Assembly: GCA_016290775.1 (NCBI GenBank) | Contig: JAEEVF010000010.1 | Location: 1 to 64,000, forward strand | DNA length: 64,000 bases | DNA from: Acetatifactor sp. | GTDB taxonomy: Bacteria; Bacillota; Clostridia; Lachnospirales; Lachnospiraceae | Direction: 5' to 3' | Shown: positions 17,667-26,075 of the stretch, one piece after another | How positions within the stretch are numbered: position 1 is the first letter of the stretch | Layout: each line of letters starts with the position of its first letter | Program-made: the position numbers and the translations under genes | The notes under the pieces: model-generated | Databases searched by the model: none | What the model was told of the DNA's origin: nothing | Seen by the model: the letters and a program-made list of their open reading frames with translations, nothing else

Positions 17667-18992
17667 CTACTTCGCCTGCTGTGGCTGCTGCTGCTGTTGC
17701 TGCTTTGGCTTCTCCGTCTTTTCCGTCTTGCTGTACAGGAAGTTATCCTCCCTGCGTCCGAGCTTCACGGAATTCTGCGACATGTACGCCTTTGCGGTGG
17801 TCTTCTTGTGTACCGTGTTCATTGCGGATTTCAGGCTTGATACATGGATCAGCGCAATGAGCACTGCCGCAATGATCGAACCTGCAATGGTACCAACTCC
17901 AAACGTTCCCAGGATAAGGCGAAGAATAACGAGAGCAACCGCCAGAGAAATACCGCCGGTGATGCAGTACTGCTTCGTTGCCTTGGATTTGTCAATGGGA
18001 AGGGAACCAACCATCTGACCCGTCTGACCGTTGATGCCGAAGGTATATGCCTGGCCCTCAAACTGCGTGGTCATCATCCAAACGGGAAGCATTGCATATT
18101 CCGCCTTCGCGTTGGAAAGGCGGATCTGCTCGCCCGTCGCCTTGACTTCTTCGTATTCCTTCACTTCTTCCTTCAGTCTGTCGCGGAAGGAGTTCTGCAC
18201 GCGCTCATTCGCACGAGGTCTCGTGTCCTTTTCTTCCACGTCATATCTGTCCGCAAGGTATCCGGAAAAATATGCCGCGTCATAAGGAACCGCCTTGGAC
18301 AGATCGTAGGGCTCGAGGGAATCCATGGTCGCATCATCCATCTTCGTGGAAGCATCGCAAGGGATCCTTTCGAAATCCATCGCACCGCCGCGGATCATGC
18401 GATAATGATCCTTTTTCACGTATCTGTAATCGTTATCTTCCCACTTCTTAGACTTTACGCCTTCGTAAAAGATCGTGCCGTCCGCATGGCAGCTGTACAG
18501 CCAGAACGGAACGTAAAGACCCGTCAGGGAATCGATCCTGTTGCGGTTCACAAAAGCATCCGGCAGGAGCTTTTTGCCCTTCGTAAACTCGGTCAGGGCG
18601 CTTTGTGCCTTCTCCTTCGAAACGACGAAAGGAAGCACGAGGTCAGGCTTGTACATACCCTCGAAGGAGGTCTTGATGATCGCAAAGTTGCCGCAGTACG
18701 GGCATTCCGTCGCAGCCGTCTTTTCATCCGCCATCATCTGCGCTCCGCAGGCGGGGCAGCTATAGCCTTCGATCTTGCCGTCAGGTCCGGCGATCACGGA
18801 GGAGGAAGAAGATGAAGTCTGCCAATTCATCGAAGAACCGGCTGCCATTTCCTCTTTTGCGGCCTGCTCTGCCTTGATCTGCTCCACGGAGAAGGTGGAA
18901 TCACAATACTGACAGTGCATCTGGTCTTTTTCGCCGTCATAGCCAAGCCTTGCACCACAACATGGACACTGGAATTGATTAATGTCGCTCAT
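17667..18992 (-). CDS. Multi-zinc-ribbon membrane protein with poly-Gln tail
   Basis: A 441-residue protein. Two zinc ribbons are visible: QCPCCGARLG...HCQYCDSTF (about 8-34) and SCPACGAQMM...ECPYCGNFA (about 79-103). A central domain (about 110-340) of mixed strands follows, including GLYVPFWLYSC, then two hydrophobic helices (about 350-385) and a tail ending in six consecutive glutamines. The layout matches Clostridial zinc-ribbon proteins often annotated as TFIIB-type zinc-ribbon or PriA-related, but no helicase motif is present. Start ATG follows AGGGGG. It heads the operon with the CPCC and stalk genes. Function unknown. Confidence 0.8.
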   Translation of the reverse strand: MSDINQFQCPCCGARLGYDGEKDQMHCQYCDSTFSVEQIKAEQAAKEEMAAGSSMNWQTSSSSSSVIAGPDGKIEGYSCPACGAQMMADEKTAATECPYCGNFAIIKTSFEGMYKPDLVLPFVVSKEKAQSALTEFTKGKKLLPDAFVNRNRIDSLTGLYVPFWLYSCHADGTIFYEGVKSKKWEDNDYRYVKKDHYRMIRGGAMDFERIPCDASTKMDDATMDSLEPYDLSKAVPYDAAYFSGYLADRYDVEEKDTRPRANERVQNSFRDRLKEEVKEYEEVKATGEQIRLSNAKAEYAMLPVWMMTTQFEGQAYTFGINGQTGQMVGSLPIDKSKATKQYCITGGISLAVALVILRLILGTFGVGTIAGSIIAAVLIALIHVSSLKSAMNTVHKKTTAKAYMSQNSVKLGRREDNFLYSKTEKTEKPKQQQQQQPQQAK

Positions 18993-19053
18993 CTTTATTA
19001 CCCCCTGTATTTTTTACGATACTCCAATCTTTACTCTAACACAAATTCACCCA

Positions 19054-20103
19054 TCAGTAAAGGTCACTGTAATCATATTCCCGGTAAGTTTTGAGAAGCG
19101 CGTCAAAATATGCTTCGTAATTCTCTTTTGTCAAAAGGCCGGATCCCTCCCGCATCTTTTTGCACAGAAGGTCACACACGGTCCCGTCGTAATGGAGCGT
19201 ATCTGAATAGTGCTCTAAGTCTGTCGTGATCTCAAGACAGTCAAAGAAGGAATAGACTTCAATGTTTTCCTGCTCCACCAGAAGACTTGTCGCATAGGAA
19301 ATGACGTCCATACAATATTCGAGCTGCCCCGTCTTTTCCAGCGCGTCAAAATAGCAATAACTGTAAGGCGGGAAAAAGTAAACAAATTGGGTCTTGGGAT
19401 TTGCCTTTGCAACCGCGATCACGTTCTGATCGAGGTTTTCACGGATCTTTTTTCGATTCTCCTCGCTAAAAGAAACCTCATATTTTTCAAAGCTCGATCT
19501 GTCGTAGCTATTTAGGACCGCTTCCTTCCCGCTCGGCCGATAGGTGTCGAACCTTCCGTATTCGTCAAAATTTGGCGTTTTTTTTCCGATCCTCGTGTAA
19601 TTCAAAACCGACAGGCTCTTTCGTATCACTTCGCCGTTTAAGAGGTACGCCGCGTCATTGATCGGATTCTCGTCGAAAAGATACTCCGGATAGCCCGTAT
19701 AACTGTCTTCCTTTGCGCCGCGCTCCAAATTGTTAGCGTCCAGGCTGCAGATCACCATGGAAAGCTTCGGATTGTGCCCTATCGCCGTCCGGATGCTCTT
19801 CCCGAGCTCATGGAGGGATGCGCCGGAATAACAAGTCTTGATCGCGCTCTTTTGCCAAAGGCGTGAGGCCGTAGTCGCATTAAAATTCTGCGCTTCGCTT
19901 GTCCCGGTGATCATAAGTTCATAGTCCCATTGCCTTTGGATCCCGTCGTTTTGATATCTCTCATCCCCCATGGGATATTCCAAAAACCTCAGCGGCGCAT
20001 GATAGTGAAAGAAGGGGTCGATCAATGCGACAAAGCCGGCAAGGCACGCCATGCCTATAAGCACGATCGCGAAGAAAAGCGCAAGCCATTTTTTTGATTT
20101 CAT
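19054..20103 (-). CDS. Membrane-anchored SGNH-hydrolase-like protein
   Basis: About 349 residues with one N-terminal membrane helix (about 6-28), so the rest lies outside the membrane. GTSEAQNFN resembles the Gly-x-Ser block of DltD/AlgX-type SGNH proteins, and HYSDTLHYDG near the C-terminus supplies an Asp-x-x-His dyad. Such proteins transfer or remove acyl groups on cell-surface polymers such as teichoic acids, but the acceptor cannot be named here. The ATG at 20103 overlaps the rlmD-type stop by 4 nt (ATGA). A longer reading to 20148 is inside that gene and is rejected. Confidence 0.74.
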   Translation of the reverse strand: MKSKKWLALFFAIVLIGMACLAGFVALIDPFFHYHAPLRFLEYPMGDERYQNDGIQRQWDYELMITGTSEAQNFNATTASRLWQKSAIKTCYSGASLHELGKSIRTAIGHNPKLSMVICSLDANNLERGAKEDSYTGYPEYLFDENPINDAAYLLNGEVIRKSLSVLNYTRIGKKTPNFDEYGRFDTYRPSGKEAVLNSYDRSSFEKYEVSFSEENRKKIRENLDQNVIAVAKANPKTQFVYFFPPYSYCYFDALEKTGQLEYCMDVISYATSLLVEQENIEVYSFFDCLEITTDLEHYSDTLHYDGTVCDLLCKKMREGSGLLTKENYEAYFDALLKTYREYDYSDLY

Positions 20104-21521
20104 TTTCTTCTCTCCAAGAGTACGATGGTCTCTACTCCTGCCGTCCAAGGGAATTGGTCCACGGCGGAAGCATATGTCACCTCATAGCCTCGCGCGCGGA
20201 AGGTCTTGAGGTCATTGATCAGGCTCGTCAGCTTACAGGACACATAGACCAGATTGTCCACGCCGTAATCCAGGATCTTCGGCAGCGCCTTGGGATGAAT
20301 GCCTTCCCTTGGCGGATCCAGAATGATCAGGTCCGGCTTCTCCGAAACCTCATCCAACACCTTCAAAACGTCGCCGGCAAGGAACTCACAATTTGTAAGT
20401 CCGTTGGCCTTGGCGCTTCTTTTCGCCGCTTCCACGGCCTCCTCTACGATCTCCACGCCAATGACCTTTTCAGCCACCGGCGACATGAGCTGGGTGATGG
20501 TTCCCGTTCCGGAATACAAGTCAAATACCACGGGCTTTTTTCCGTCTGATCCATTCGAAGCGCTCACGCCGACCTTTTCCACATAGCGCTGCACCGTACG
20601 ATAGATCACCTCGGCACCCGCAGAATTGGTCTGGAAAAACGAGAAGGTGCTCACCTGGAAGTCCAGTCCAAGAAGCTTTTCCCCGAAAACGTCCTGCCCG
20701 TAAAGCACGTCCATGCGATCACACTTTACCACGTCGGCCGGGGAATCGTTATAAACATGCAGGATCCCGGCAAACTTTCCGGTAAGCCCGCCGCCCTCTT
20801 TCGCAAGATCAAGCAACGCTTCCAAAAAACCTTGCACCAATGCCTTGTCATCTGCGATCTGCGTGGTCGTCACCAACGCCACCAAGATCGTGTCCTCCGC
20901 ATGGCTCTTTCTCACCAGGAGGTGTCGAAGATACCCTTCATGGCTCATGCGATGAAAGAAGGTTGTGCCTTTTTCGGAAAAATACTCCCGCACCGTCTTT
21001 AGGATCAGGCGATAATCCGCATCGATGAGTAAGCAATCCTCCACGGGAACCACGTCATAAAAGCTTCCGCGCTTATGCATGCCTATCGTAAGAGGCCCGT
21101 CTTTATAGGCATTTCCGAAGGTGAATTCCATTTTGTTTCGGTATTCATATCTTTTCGGGCTCTCCAAAACGCCTTCCCAGACGAAAGGTTCCGACTGTCC
21201 TTCCAAGGCGCGGTCCAGCCCGCTTTTTACCTGCCCTTCCTTAATGGCTTTTTGCGAATCATAATCCAAAGAAAGATAGGTGCAGCCACCGCATATGCCA
21301 AACTGTTTGCAGATCTTTCCCGTCTCCAAAGGCGAGCGCTCCAAGATCTCCAAAAGCCTTCCTTCCATGCGGTCCTTCCCCGCTTTTGTCACGCTGCAAC
21401 GGACCTTTTGCCCGGGAAGTACGTTCTTCACCACAAGAATGCCGTCCTCCGTCCGCACGATCCCTTTATTTGGGTATTTTACGCTTTCTACGATGCCCTC
21501 GCATATGCTACCCTTTTTCAA
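20100..21521 (-). CDS. rlmD: 23S rRNA (uracil-5-)-methyltransferase, RlmD/RlmCD family
   Basis: SAM-dependent methyltransferase, 473 residues, expected to make m5U in 23S rRNA. N-terminal TRAM domain (about 1-60), iron-sulphur cysteine set CKQFGICGGC, SAM site DLYSGTGTITQLM, NPPR-like LDPPREG, and the catalytic cysteine in YVSCKLTSL. Family members in Firmicutes may modify one or two uridines, so the exact site is not certain. The start is TTG, chosen because GGAGG lies 7 nt before it and the TRAM domain follows at once. The downstream SGNH gene is translationally coupled. Confidence 0.92.
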   Translation of the reverse strand: MKKGSICEGIVESVKYPNKGIVRTEDGILVVKNVLPGQKVRCSVTKAGKDRMEGRLLEILERSPLETGKICKQFGICGGCTYLSLDYDSQKAIKEGQVKSGLDRALEGQSEPFVWEGVLESPKRYEYRNKMEFTFGNAYKDGPLTIGMHKRGSFYDVVPVEDCLLIDADYRLILKTVREYFSEKGTTFFHRMSHEGYLRHLLVRKSHAEDTILVALVTTTQIADDKALVQGFLEALLDLAKEGGGLTGKFAGILHVYNDSPADVVKCDRMDVLYGQDVFGEKLLGLDFQVSTFSFFQTNSAGAEVIYRTVQRYVEKVGVSASNGSDGKKPVVFDLYSGTGTITQLMSPVAEKVIGVEIVEEAVEAAKRSAKANGLTNCEFLAGDVLKVLDEVSEKPDLIILDPPREGIHPKALPKILDYGVDNLVYVSCKLTSLINDLKTFRARGYEVTYASAVDQFPWTAGVETIVLLERRK

Positions 21522-21537
21522 TGCTTTTCCTCCCGAT

Positions 21538-21579
21538 AAAAAAGCCTGATCATGGCCAAACGGTCAAAACCAGGCTTTT
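21538..21579 (-). terminator. Terminator after the acidic membrane protein gene
   Basis: Stem AAAAGCCTG (21540-21548) / CAGGCTTTT (21571-21579), loop of 22 nt, followed on the minus strand by TTTTTT. It lies between the 21611-21958 gene and the rlmD-type gene. Confidence 0.75.
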
Positions 21580-21610
21580 CTTTTTTCATTATGAGATGCC
21601 GCAGGGAAGC

Positions 21611-21958
21611 TTATTCTTCCTCTTCCGCCTCAGGCTCCTCGTCCTCGTAAATGGCCTCGTCATCCTCAGCCACGTCCTCTTCAAGCTCATCAAAATCATC
21701 GTCGAAGTCATCATCGAAATCATCCAGATAGTCCGGAGTGAAATAACGATAAACCACATAGCAGATGCCGGCAACGGCGGCGATCACGCCAATGATTGCA
21801 AGGATCCAAAGAAGCAAGTTGAATTTCTTCTCTTCCTCTTCCTCCTCTACAACCTCCTTCTTCCCAAGAAGCCTGTAAAGCTTTGCAAGCTCTTGATCTT
21901 TCTTCTTCAGCAACTCTTTTACCTTTTTCATGTCAATAATGTTCTCGAATTTGCTCAT
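21611..21958 (-). CDS. Small membrane protein with strongly acidic C-terminus
   Basis: A 115-residue protein of unknown function: a charged N-terminal helix (KKVKELLKKKDQELAKL), a run of six glutamates, one membrane helix (about 46-70), and an acidic tail of about 45 residues made almost wholly of Asp, Glu, Phe and Leu (DDFDDDFDDDFDELEED). Topology is probably N-in with the acidic tail outside. Such tails may bind Ca2+ or basic polymers. Similar small proteins are common in Lachnospiraceae next to housekeeping genes. It stands alone between pcrA and a terminator. Confidence 0.75.
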   Translation of the reverse strand: MSKFENIIDMKKVKELLKKKDQELAKLYRLLGKKEVVEEEEEEKKFNLLLWILAIIGVIAAVAGICYVVYRYFTPDYLDDFDDDFDDDFDELEEDVAEDDEAIYEDEEPEAEEEE

Positions 21959-21988
21959 ACCTTACTTGCTCTTCCTTTCTTCATTGAT

Positions 21989-22016
21989 TTCTCTTTAAGA
22001 GAACATAATTATCATA
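21989..22016 (-). promoter_or_regulatory. Extended -10 promoter with palindrome at the start site
   Basis: Minus strand TGTTATGAT is an extended -10 (TATGAT at 22011-22016) without a good -35. A perfect palindrome TTCTCTT-T-AAGAGAA (21989-22003) covers the likely start of transcription. It could be an operator or a 5' mRNA hairpin. It drives the acidic membrane protein gene. Confidence 0.4.
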
Positions 22017-22047
22017 ACACATATTTCAAAAAATTACCATCATTTTC

Positions 22048-24450
22048 TTAGATCATCTTTAATTTTGCAAAGGATGCGTACATGATCTTCTGTCCGACAC
22101 CGTCAAAATTCACGGTGACCTTGTAATCTCTTGGCTCTTTTACGATGGCAAGCACCGTTCCGTCGCCATATTTTATGTGGCGCACGCGGTCTCCCACGGC
22201 ATATTCCGGCGCCTCCCCGCTTTGCATCTGCGCCCCCTTCTGAAGCGAGCTCAGAGCGCTCAGCTTGCTTGCCTGCTGCGCGATGAAAGGCTTTTTCTCC
22301 TCCGGCGTGATGCTGGATCTCCTTGAAACAAACGGCTTCTGCGTCGGTTGCGATGCGCCGCTCCAGGGATACTGCTCCCCTTTCTTGGCCCCGCCAAATG
22401 TCGGGAAGCCAGATCCTTCCTTGTAACCGCCAAAGCCCTGGAAGCCAGCTCCCTCCTTGGAGCCGCCAAGGCTCGGTATCCCAAAGATTTCTTCTGCCGC
22501 CTTCCTTGACGAACTCCTTGGCATCTCCTGGTCCAAAAGCTCTCCAGGAATCTCACGCACAAACCGGCTGATCGGGTTGTACTGCGTCTCTCCGCGGATC
22601 ATGCGGCTCTTAGCGCAGGTCAGCGTCAGCTCCTGCATGGCTCTTGTGATGCCAACGTACGCCAGGCGCCTTTCCTCCTCCAGATCCTCCGCCTCACCGG
22701 ACGAGATCGTCATATAACTCGGGAACAGCCCGTCCTCCATGCCTGCAAGGTAAACATAAGGGAATTCCAGTCCCTTGGCGCCATGCAGCGTCATAAGGAG
22801 CACGCGGTTTTCCGCATTTTCCACGCTGTCAAGGTCCGTCACAAGTGCGATCTCCTCCAAGAATTCCGAAAGATTGATCTCATCATGTGTCTCTTCATAT
22901 CCCGTCGCCTTCGTGATCAATTCATCGATGTTGGAAAGCCTGTCCGACGCGCTCTCTTCATCCTGATCGATCAGATATTCCGCGTAATTCGTCCGCTCCA
23001 TCACGGCGCTGATCAGATCCACGATGCCATAGGACTCGCGTCCGGCACGAAGCACCAAGATCATGTTGACAAACTCATTGATCTTTCCTGCAGCCTTGCC
23101 AAGCCCGGGGATCCGGTTTACGTCGCACATGGCGTCAAATAGCGTCATTGCGTTCGTCTGCGCATAGGTTGCGATCTTGTCCAGGCTTGTCGCTCCAATG
23201 CCGCGCTTCGGCACGTTGATGATGCGGCGAAGCGCCACCTCATCCTGCCCGTTGTCGATGGTCTTCAGGTACGCCAGCACGTCCTTGATCTCGGCTCTGG
23301 AGTAAAAGTTCACGCCACCAACCACGCGGTAGGGAATGCCCTCCACGACCATGCGCTCCTCGAGAAGTCTCGACTGCGCGTTGGTGCGGTAAAGGATTGC
23401 AAAATCCCCGTAGGTCGCGCCATCCTTGCGAATGTGCCGCATAATGTCGTCCGCGAGGAACTCCGCCTCTTCATATGCATTCTCCAGCTGGTGGAAATGC
23501 ACGGGGCTTCCCTTCCCGTGATCCGTCCACAAGGCCTTTGCCTTTCTGCCGACGTTGTTTGCGATCACGGCATTCGCCGCATCCAAAATGTTCTGCGTGG
23601 AGCGGTAATTCTGCTCCAGCTTGACCACCTTTGCTTCCGGGTAATGGAGTTCAAAATCCAGGATGTTTCGGATGTTTGCACCGCGGAACTTGTAGATGCT
23701 CTGATCGTCATCGCCAACCACGCAAAGATTCCTCGAGCGGTCTGCAAGCAACCGGATGAGTTCAAACTGCGCAGTGTTGGTGTCCTGATACTCGTCCACC
23801 ATGATGTACCGGAAACGATTCTGGTAATGTCCCAGCACCTCCGGTCTTGTCATAAAGAGCTCCACCGTCTTTACGATGATGTCGTCAAAATCCAGCGCAT
23901 TGCTGGCCTTTAGGGTCTCCTGATATTCACGATATACCTTCGCGATCAGGCTTTTTCGAAAGTCGCCCATCGCATCGATCTCATAGTCCGCAACGCTGAT
24001 CAGCTCGTCCTTCGCCGAGGAAATGGCGTTAAGAAAGGTCTTGTCCGAAAACTGCTTTGTGTCAATGTTCAGGCGCTTGATGATGCGCTTCATGACGGTC
24101 TTTTGATCGTCGGCGTCATAGATCGTGAAATTCGTACCAAAGCCGATCTGATCAATATGTCTCCGAAGGATCCTCACGCAGGCGGAATGGAAGGTGCTGA
24201 CCCAGATCTGGTCCGCACCAAAGCCCACCAGACGGTCAACTCTCTCTCTCATCTCCTCCGCCGCCTTGTTGGTAAAGGTGATGGCCAGAATGTTCCAGGG
24301 ATTGACGCCGATCTCTTCGATGAGATATACAATGCGATGCGTGAGAACGCGCGTCTTTCCGGAGCCTGCGCCCGCAAGGATGAGGAGCGGTCCGTCCACG
24401 TGCTCCGTCGCCTCTCTCTGCTCTATGTTCAAAGTATCATAAATGCTCAT
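22048..24450 (-). CDS. pcrA: ATP-dependent DNA helicase PcrA/UvrD
   Basis: Superfamily 1A 3'-5' helicase, 800 residues, acting in DNA repair and rolling-circle replication. Motifs seen: motif I AGAGSGKTRVL, Ia ITFTNKAAEEMRER, II MVDEYQDTN, III VGDDDQSIYKFRGA, IV EQNYRSTQNIL, V LMTLHGAKGLEFP, VI RRLAYVGITRAM. The C-terminus has a variable linker with three imperfect copies of a glycine-rich unit (FGGYKEGSGF, FGGAKKGEQ) and a Tudor-like end (YAVGDRVRHIKYGDGTVLAI) that binds RNA polymerase in PcrA. ATG preceded by AGGAGTGAACG. Confidence 0.96.
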   Translation of the reverse strand: MSIYDTLNIEQREATEHVDGPLLILAGAGSGKTRVLTHRIVYLIEEIGVNPWNILAITFTNKAAEEMRERVDRLVGFGADQIWVSTFHSACVRILRRHIDQIGFGTNFTIYDADDQKTVMKRIIKRLNIDTKQFSDKTFLNAISSAKDELISVADYEIDAMGDFRKSLIAKVYREYQETLKASNALDFDDIIVKTVELFMTRPEVLGHYQNRFRYIMVDEYQDTNTAQFELIRLLADRSRNLCVVGDDDQSIYKFRGANIRNILDFELHYPEAKVVKLEQNYRSTQNILDAANAVIANNVGRKAKALWTDHGKGSPVHFHQLENAYEEAEFLADDIMRHIRKDGATYGDFAILYRTNAQSRLLEERMVVEGIPYRVVGGVNFYSRAEIKDVLAYLKTIDNGQDEVALRRIINVPKRGIGATSLDKIATYAQTNAMTLFDAMCDVNRIPGLGKAAGKINEFVNMILVLRAGRESYGIVDLISAVMERTNYAEYLIDQDEESASDRLSNIDELITKATGYEETHDEINLSEFLEEIALVTDLDSVENAENRVLLMTLHGAKGLEFPYVYLAGMEDGLFPSYMTISSGEAEDLEEERRLAYVGITRAMQELTLTCAKSRMIRGETQYNPISRFVREIPGELLDQEMPRSSSRKAAEEIFGIPSLGGSKEGAGFQGFGGYKEGSGFPTFGGAKKGEQYPWSGASQPTQKPFVSRRSSITPEEKKPFIAQQASKLSALSSLQKGAQMQSGEAPEYAVGDRVRHIKYGDGTVLAIVKEPRDYKVTVNFDGVGQKIMYASFAKLKMI

Positions 24451-24490
24451 TCGTTCACTCCTAGCTTACGGGATCGTACCCGCACGGTCT

Positions 24491-24519
24491 ATTTTACCAT
24501 GGATCACGAGGCCACACAA
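24491..24519 (-). promoter_or_regulatory. Promoter of pcrA
   Basis: Minus strand -35 TTGTGT (24514-24519), 17-bp spacer, -10 TAAAAT (24491-24496), about 40 bp upstream of the pcrA start. Confidence 0.55.
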
Positions 24520-24549
24520 TTGTTTCTTGAGAAAACTTGACAAATACGC

Positions 24550-24578
24550 TTTACAAGATGCGAAAAGCAAGGTAGAAT
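24550..24578 (+). promoter_or_regulatory. Promoter of the HTH-domain gene
   Basis: Plus strand -35 TTTACA (24550-24555), 17-bp spacer, -10 TAGAAT (24573-24578). It is divergent from the pcrA promoter. Confidence 0.55.
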
Positions 24579-24600
24579 AAGGAGAGACGTAAAGGGGGAT

Positions 24601-25098
24601 ATGAATTCTATGGGGAAAAAAGCAACAAAAGCCGCTGACAACATGTATTATCAGGCACGCTGTGAGGCTGCGGAGAACAACGAGGACTTTTCCAGTCGCG
24701 AAAAGTCCGCCGAGCTGATCGGGATCGACAGGACAAGGCTCGCAAGGATCGAGCTTGACGCCATCATGCCGTATCCTGAGGAAGTCAAGGCCATGGCGGA
24801 AGCATATAACACGCCGGAGCTTTGCAATTCCTATTGCGCAAGGGAATGCCCTTTGGGTAAGGGAACCGTTCAGGAGGTTGAGATCGATGATTTTGACCGT
24901 CTTGCCTTAAAGGTTCTGGGGTCCTTAAAAAACATCGAAGCGATCCGCGCAACGCTCATCTCCATCTCCGAGGACGGCGTCGTTCAGGAATGGGAACGCG
25001 GGGACTTCCAAGGAATCCTGGATTCGCTGGACAAGATCAGCGCAAATGCCAATGCCTTAAAGCTTTGGGCGATGAAAAACATCAAAATCAAAGAGTGA
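24601..25098 (+). CDS. Helix-turn-helix (Xre-like) protein
   Basis: A 165-residue protein. Residues about 8-65 form an Xre-like helix-turn-helix (ARCEAAENNEDFSSREKSAE, then IDRTRLARIELDAIMPYPEEV), followed by a cysteine-containing turn (CNSYCARECPLG) and a C-terminal helical region (about 95-165). It may bind DNA or act in a phage-like repressor fold, but no partner or target is visible. Two starts are possible: the ATG at 24601 sits only 2 nt from GGGGG, whereas the ATG at 24610 has it at 11 nt, so the true protein may be three residues shorter. Monocistronic, with its own promoter and terminator. Confidence 0.85.
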   Translation: MNSMGKKATKAADNMYYQARCEAAENNEDFSSREKSAELIGIDRTRLARIELDAIMPYPEEVKAMAEAYNTPELCNSYCARECPLGKGTVQEVEIDDFDRLALKVLGSLKNIEAIRATLISISEDGVVQEWERGDFQGILDSLDKISANANALKLWAMKNIKIKE

Positions 25099-25121
25099 CC
25101 GTTTCCGGTCACTCTTTTTTT
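25092..25121 (+). terminator. Rho-independent terminator of the HTH gene
   Basis: Ten-bp stem AGAGTGACCG / CGGTCACTCT with loop TTTC, then a run of T. The gene's TGA stop codon is inside the left arm. Confidence 0.88.
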
Positions 25122-25154
25122 CACCCTTATTTCAACAACTCTTTTCGATTCTTC

Positions 25155-25901
25155 TTACGCTTCTTTCTTTGGCGCTTCTTTCTTTGGCGCTTCTTTCTTC
25201 ACCGGCTCTTTCTTCGCAGCTTCCTTTTTCGCAGCTTCCTTTTCCTTCTTCACTGCTTCCTTTTTTGCTGCGTCTTTTTCTTTCTTCGCAGCTTCCTTCT
25301 TCTCTTCCGGCGCCTTACGCATCTCGTCGATCAGCTTCTCAATGAGAAGCTTTTTCACGTAAACATCATAGCTCAGAAGCCCAATGAATGCAAAGTAACG
25401 AAGGAATTCCTGGCCGCCCTCAGGCGCGTCCTCGAAGGTTTCCTGTGCCTCGCGGTACTTCTTTACCACGTCCTCCTTCAGGCCGTCCAGCTGATCCTTT
25501 TCCATGTCGATGATCTCGCGGTAGATGCTCTCGAGATTGAAATCCTCGTCATTGTCGAAGTACTTCTTCGTGATGGGCTCAAGCACCGTCTGAATGTCGC
25601 CGATCGACAAGATCCCCTTGAAATAATAGATAAAGATCAGGAGCATCAGATGCTCTCTCGAATACTTTTTCTTGATCGGAGGCGGGATCAGATCGTTCTT
25701 CGCGTAGTTGTTGATCATCGTCTTGGTAAGTACCCGATCATCTCCCGGATTTCTTACGGAAGCGCGAAGGCGCCTGTCCATAAAGCTGGTCACCTGGTCC
25801 ATGTAAAGATCAATGCCAGGAATGTCTTCTGCCTCGATGTATTTAATTCTTTCCAAGCTGGCAAGAATGCTGCCGAGCAGGTCGTCACCATTGATCGTCA
25901 T
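25155..25901 (-). CDS. DUF1836 protein with a lysine/alanine-rich tail
   Basis: About 248 residues. Residues about 1-110 match the DUF1836 family, a helix-turn-helix-like domain: MTINGDDLLGSILASLERIK, then LTKTMINNYAKNDLIPPP and YSREHLMLLIFIYYFKGILS. A helical middle follows. The last 58 or so residues are an unusual basic tail of repeated KKEAAKKEA, resembling histone H1-type tails that bind DNA without sequence preference. The start at 25901 is chosen because GGAGGG precedes it and a consensus promoter lies between it and the longer reading to 26006. It is transcribed toward the terminator of the plus-strand HTH gene. Confidence 0.85.
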   Translation of the reverse strand: MTINGDDLLGSILASLERIKYIEAEDIPGIDLYMDQVTSFMDRRLRASVRNPGDDRVLTKTMINNYAKNDLIPPPIKKKYSREHLMLLIFIYYFKGILSIGDIQTVLEPITKKYFDNDEDFNLESIYREIIDMEKDQLDGLKEDVVKKYREAQETFEDAPEGGQEFLRYFAFIGLLSYDVYVKKLLIEKLIDEMRKAPEEKKEAAKKEKDAAKKEAVKKEKEAAKKEAAKKEPVKKEAPKKEAPKKEA

Positions 25902-25922
25902 GTCAAGTGCCCTCCACTTGCT

Positions 25923-25951
25923 ATTATATAGTATTGGAAACCACTTCGCAA
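25923..25951 (-). promoter_or_regulatory. Promoter of the DUF1836 gene
   Basis: Minus strand -35 TTGCGA (25946-25951), 17-bp spacer, perfect -10 TATAAT (25923-25928). It fixes the start of the DUF1836 protein downstream of 25923. Confidence 0.7.
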
Positions 25952-25995
25952 GTTTTCTTTTCTTTTTTCTTTGTGATTTTCTCGACGCAGGGGGC

Positions 25996-26024
25996 TTTAC
26001 TTTCAAACTTTAATATGCTAAAAT
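25996..26024 (+). promoter_or_regulatory. Promoter of the yerC-like gene
   Basis: Plus strand -35 TTTACT (25996-26001), 17-bp spacer, -10 TAAAAT (26019-26024). Transcription should begin near 26031, exactly where the first palindrome starts. Confidence 0.55.
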
Positions 26025-26031
26025 ACAGTTA

Positions 26032-26063
26032 TGTAAAGTTTTACAGTATCAAAGTAAACTTTG
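26032..26063 (+). promoter_or_regulatory. Two perfect 14-bp palindromes, candidate operators
   Basis: TGTAAA-GT-TTTACA (26032-26045) and CAAAGT-AA-ACTTTG (26050-26063) are both exact inverted repeats with 2-bp centres, 18 bp apart centre to centre. They lie between the -10 box and the ribosome site of the TrpR-like repressor gene. The position suggests autoregulation; this is inference. Confidence 0.5.
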
Positions 26064-26075
26064 GAGGGAAATCAC

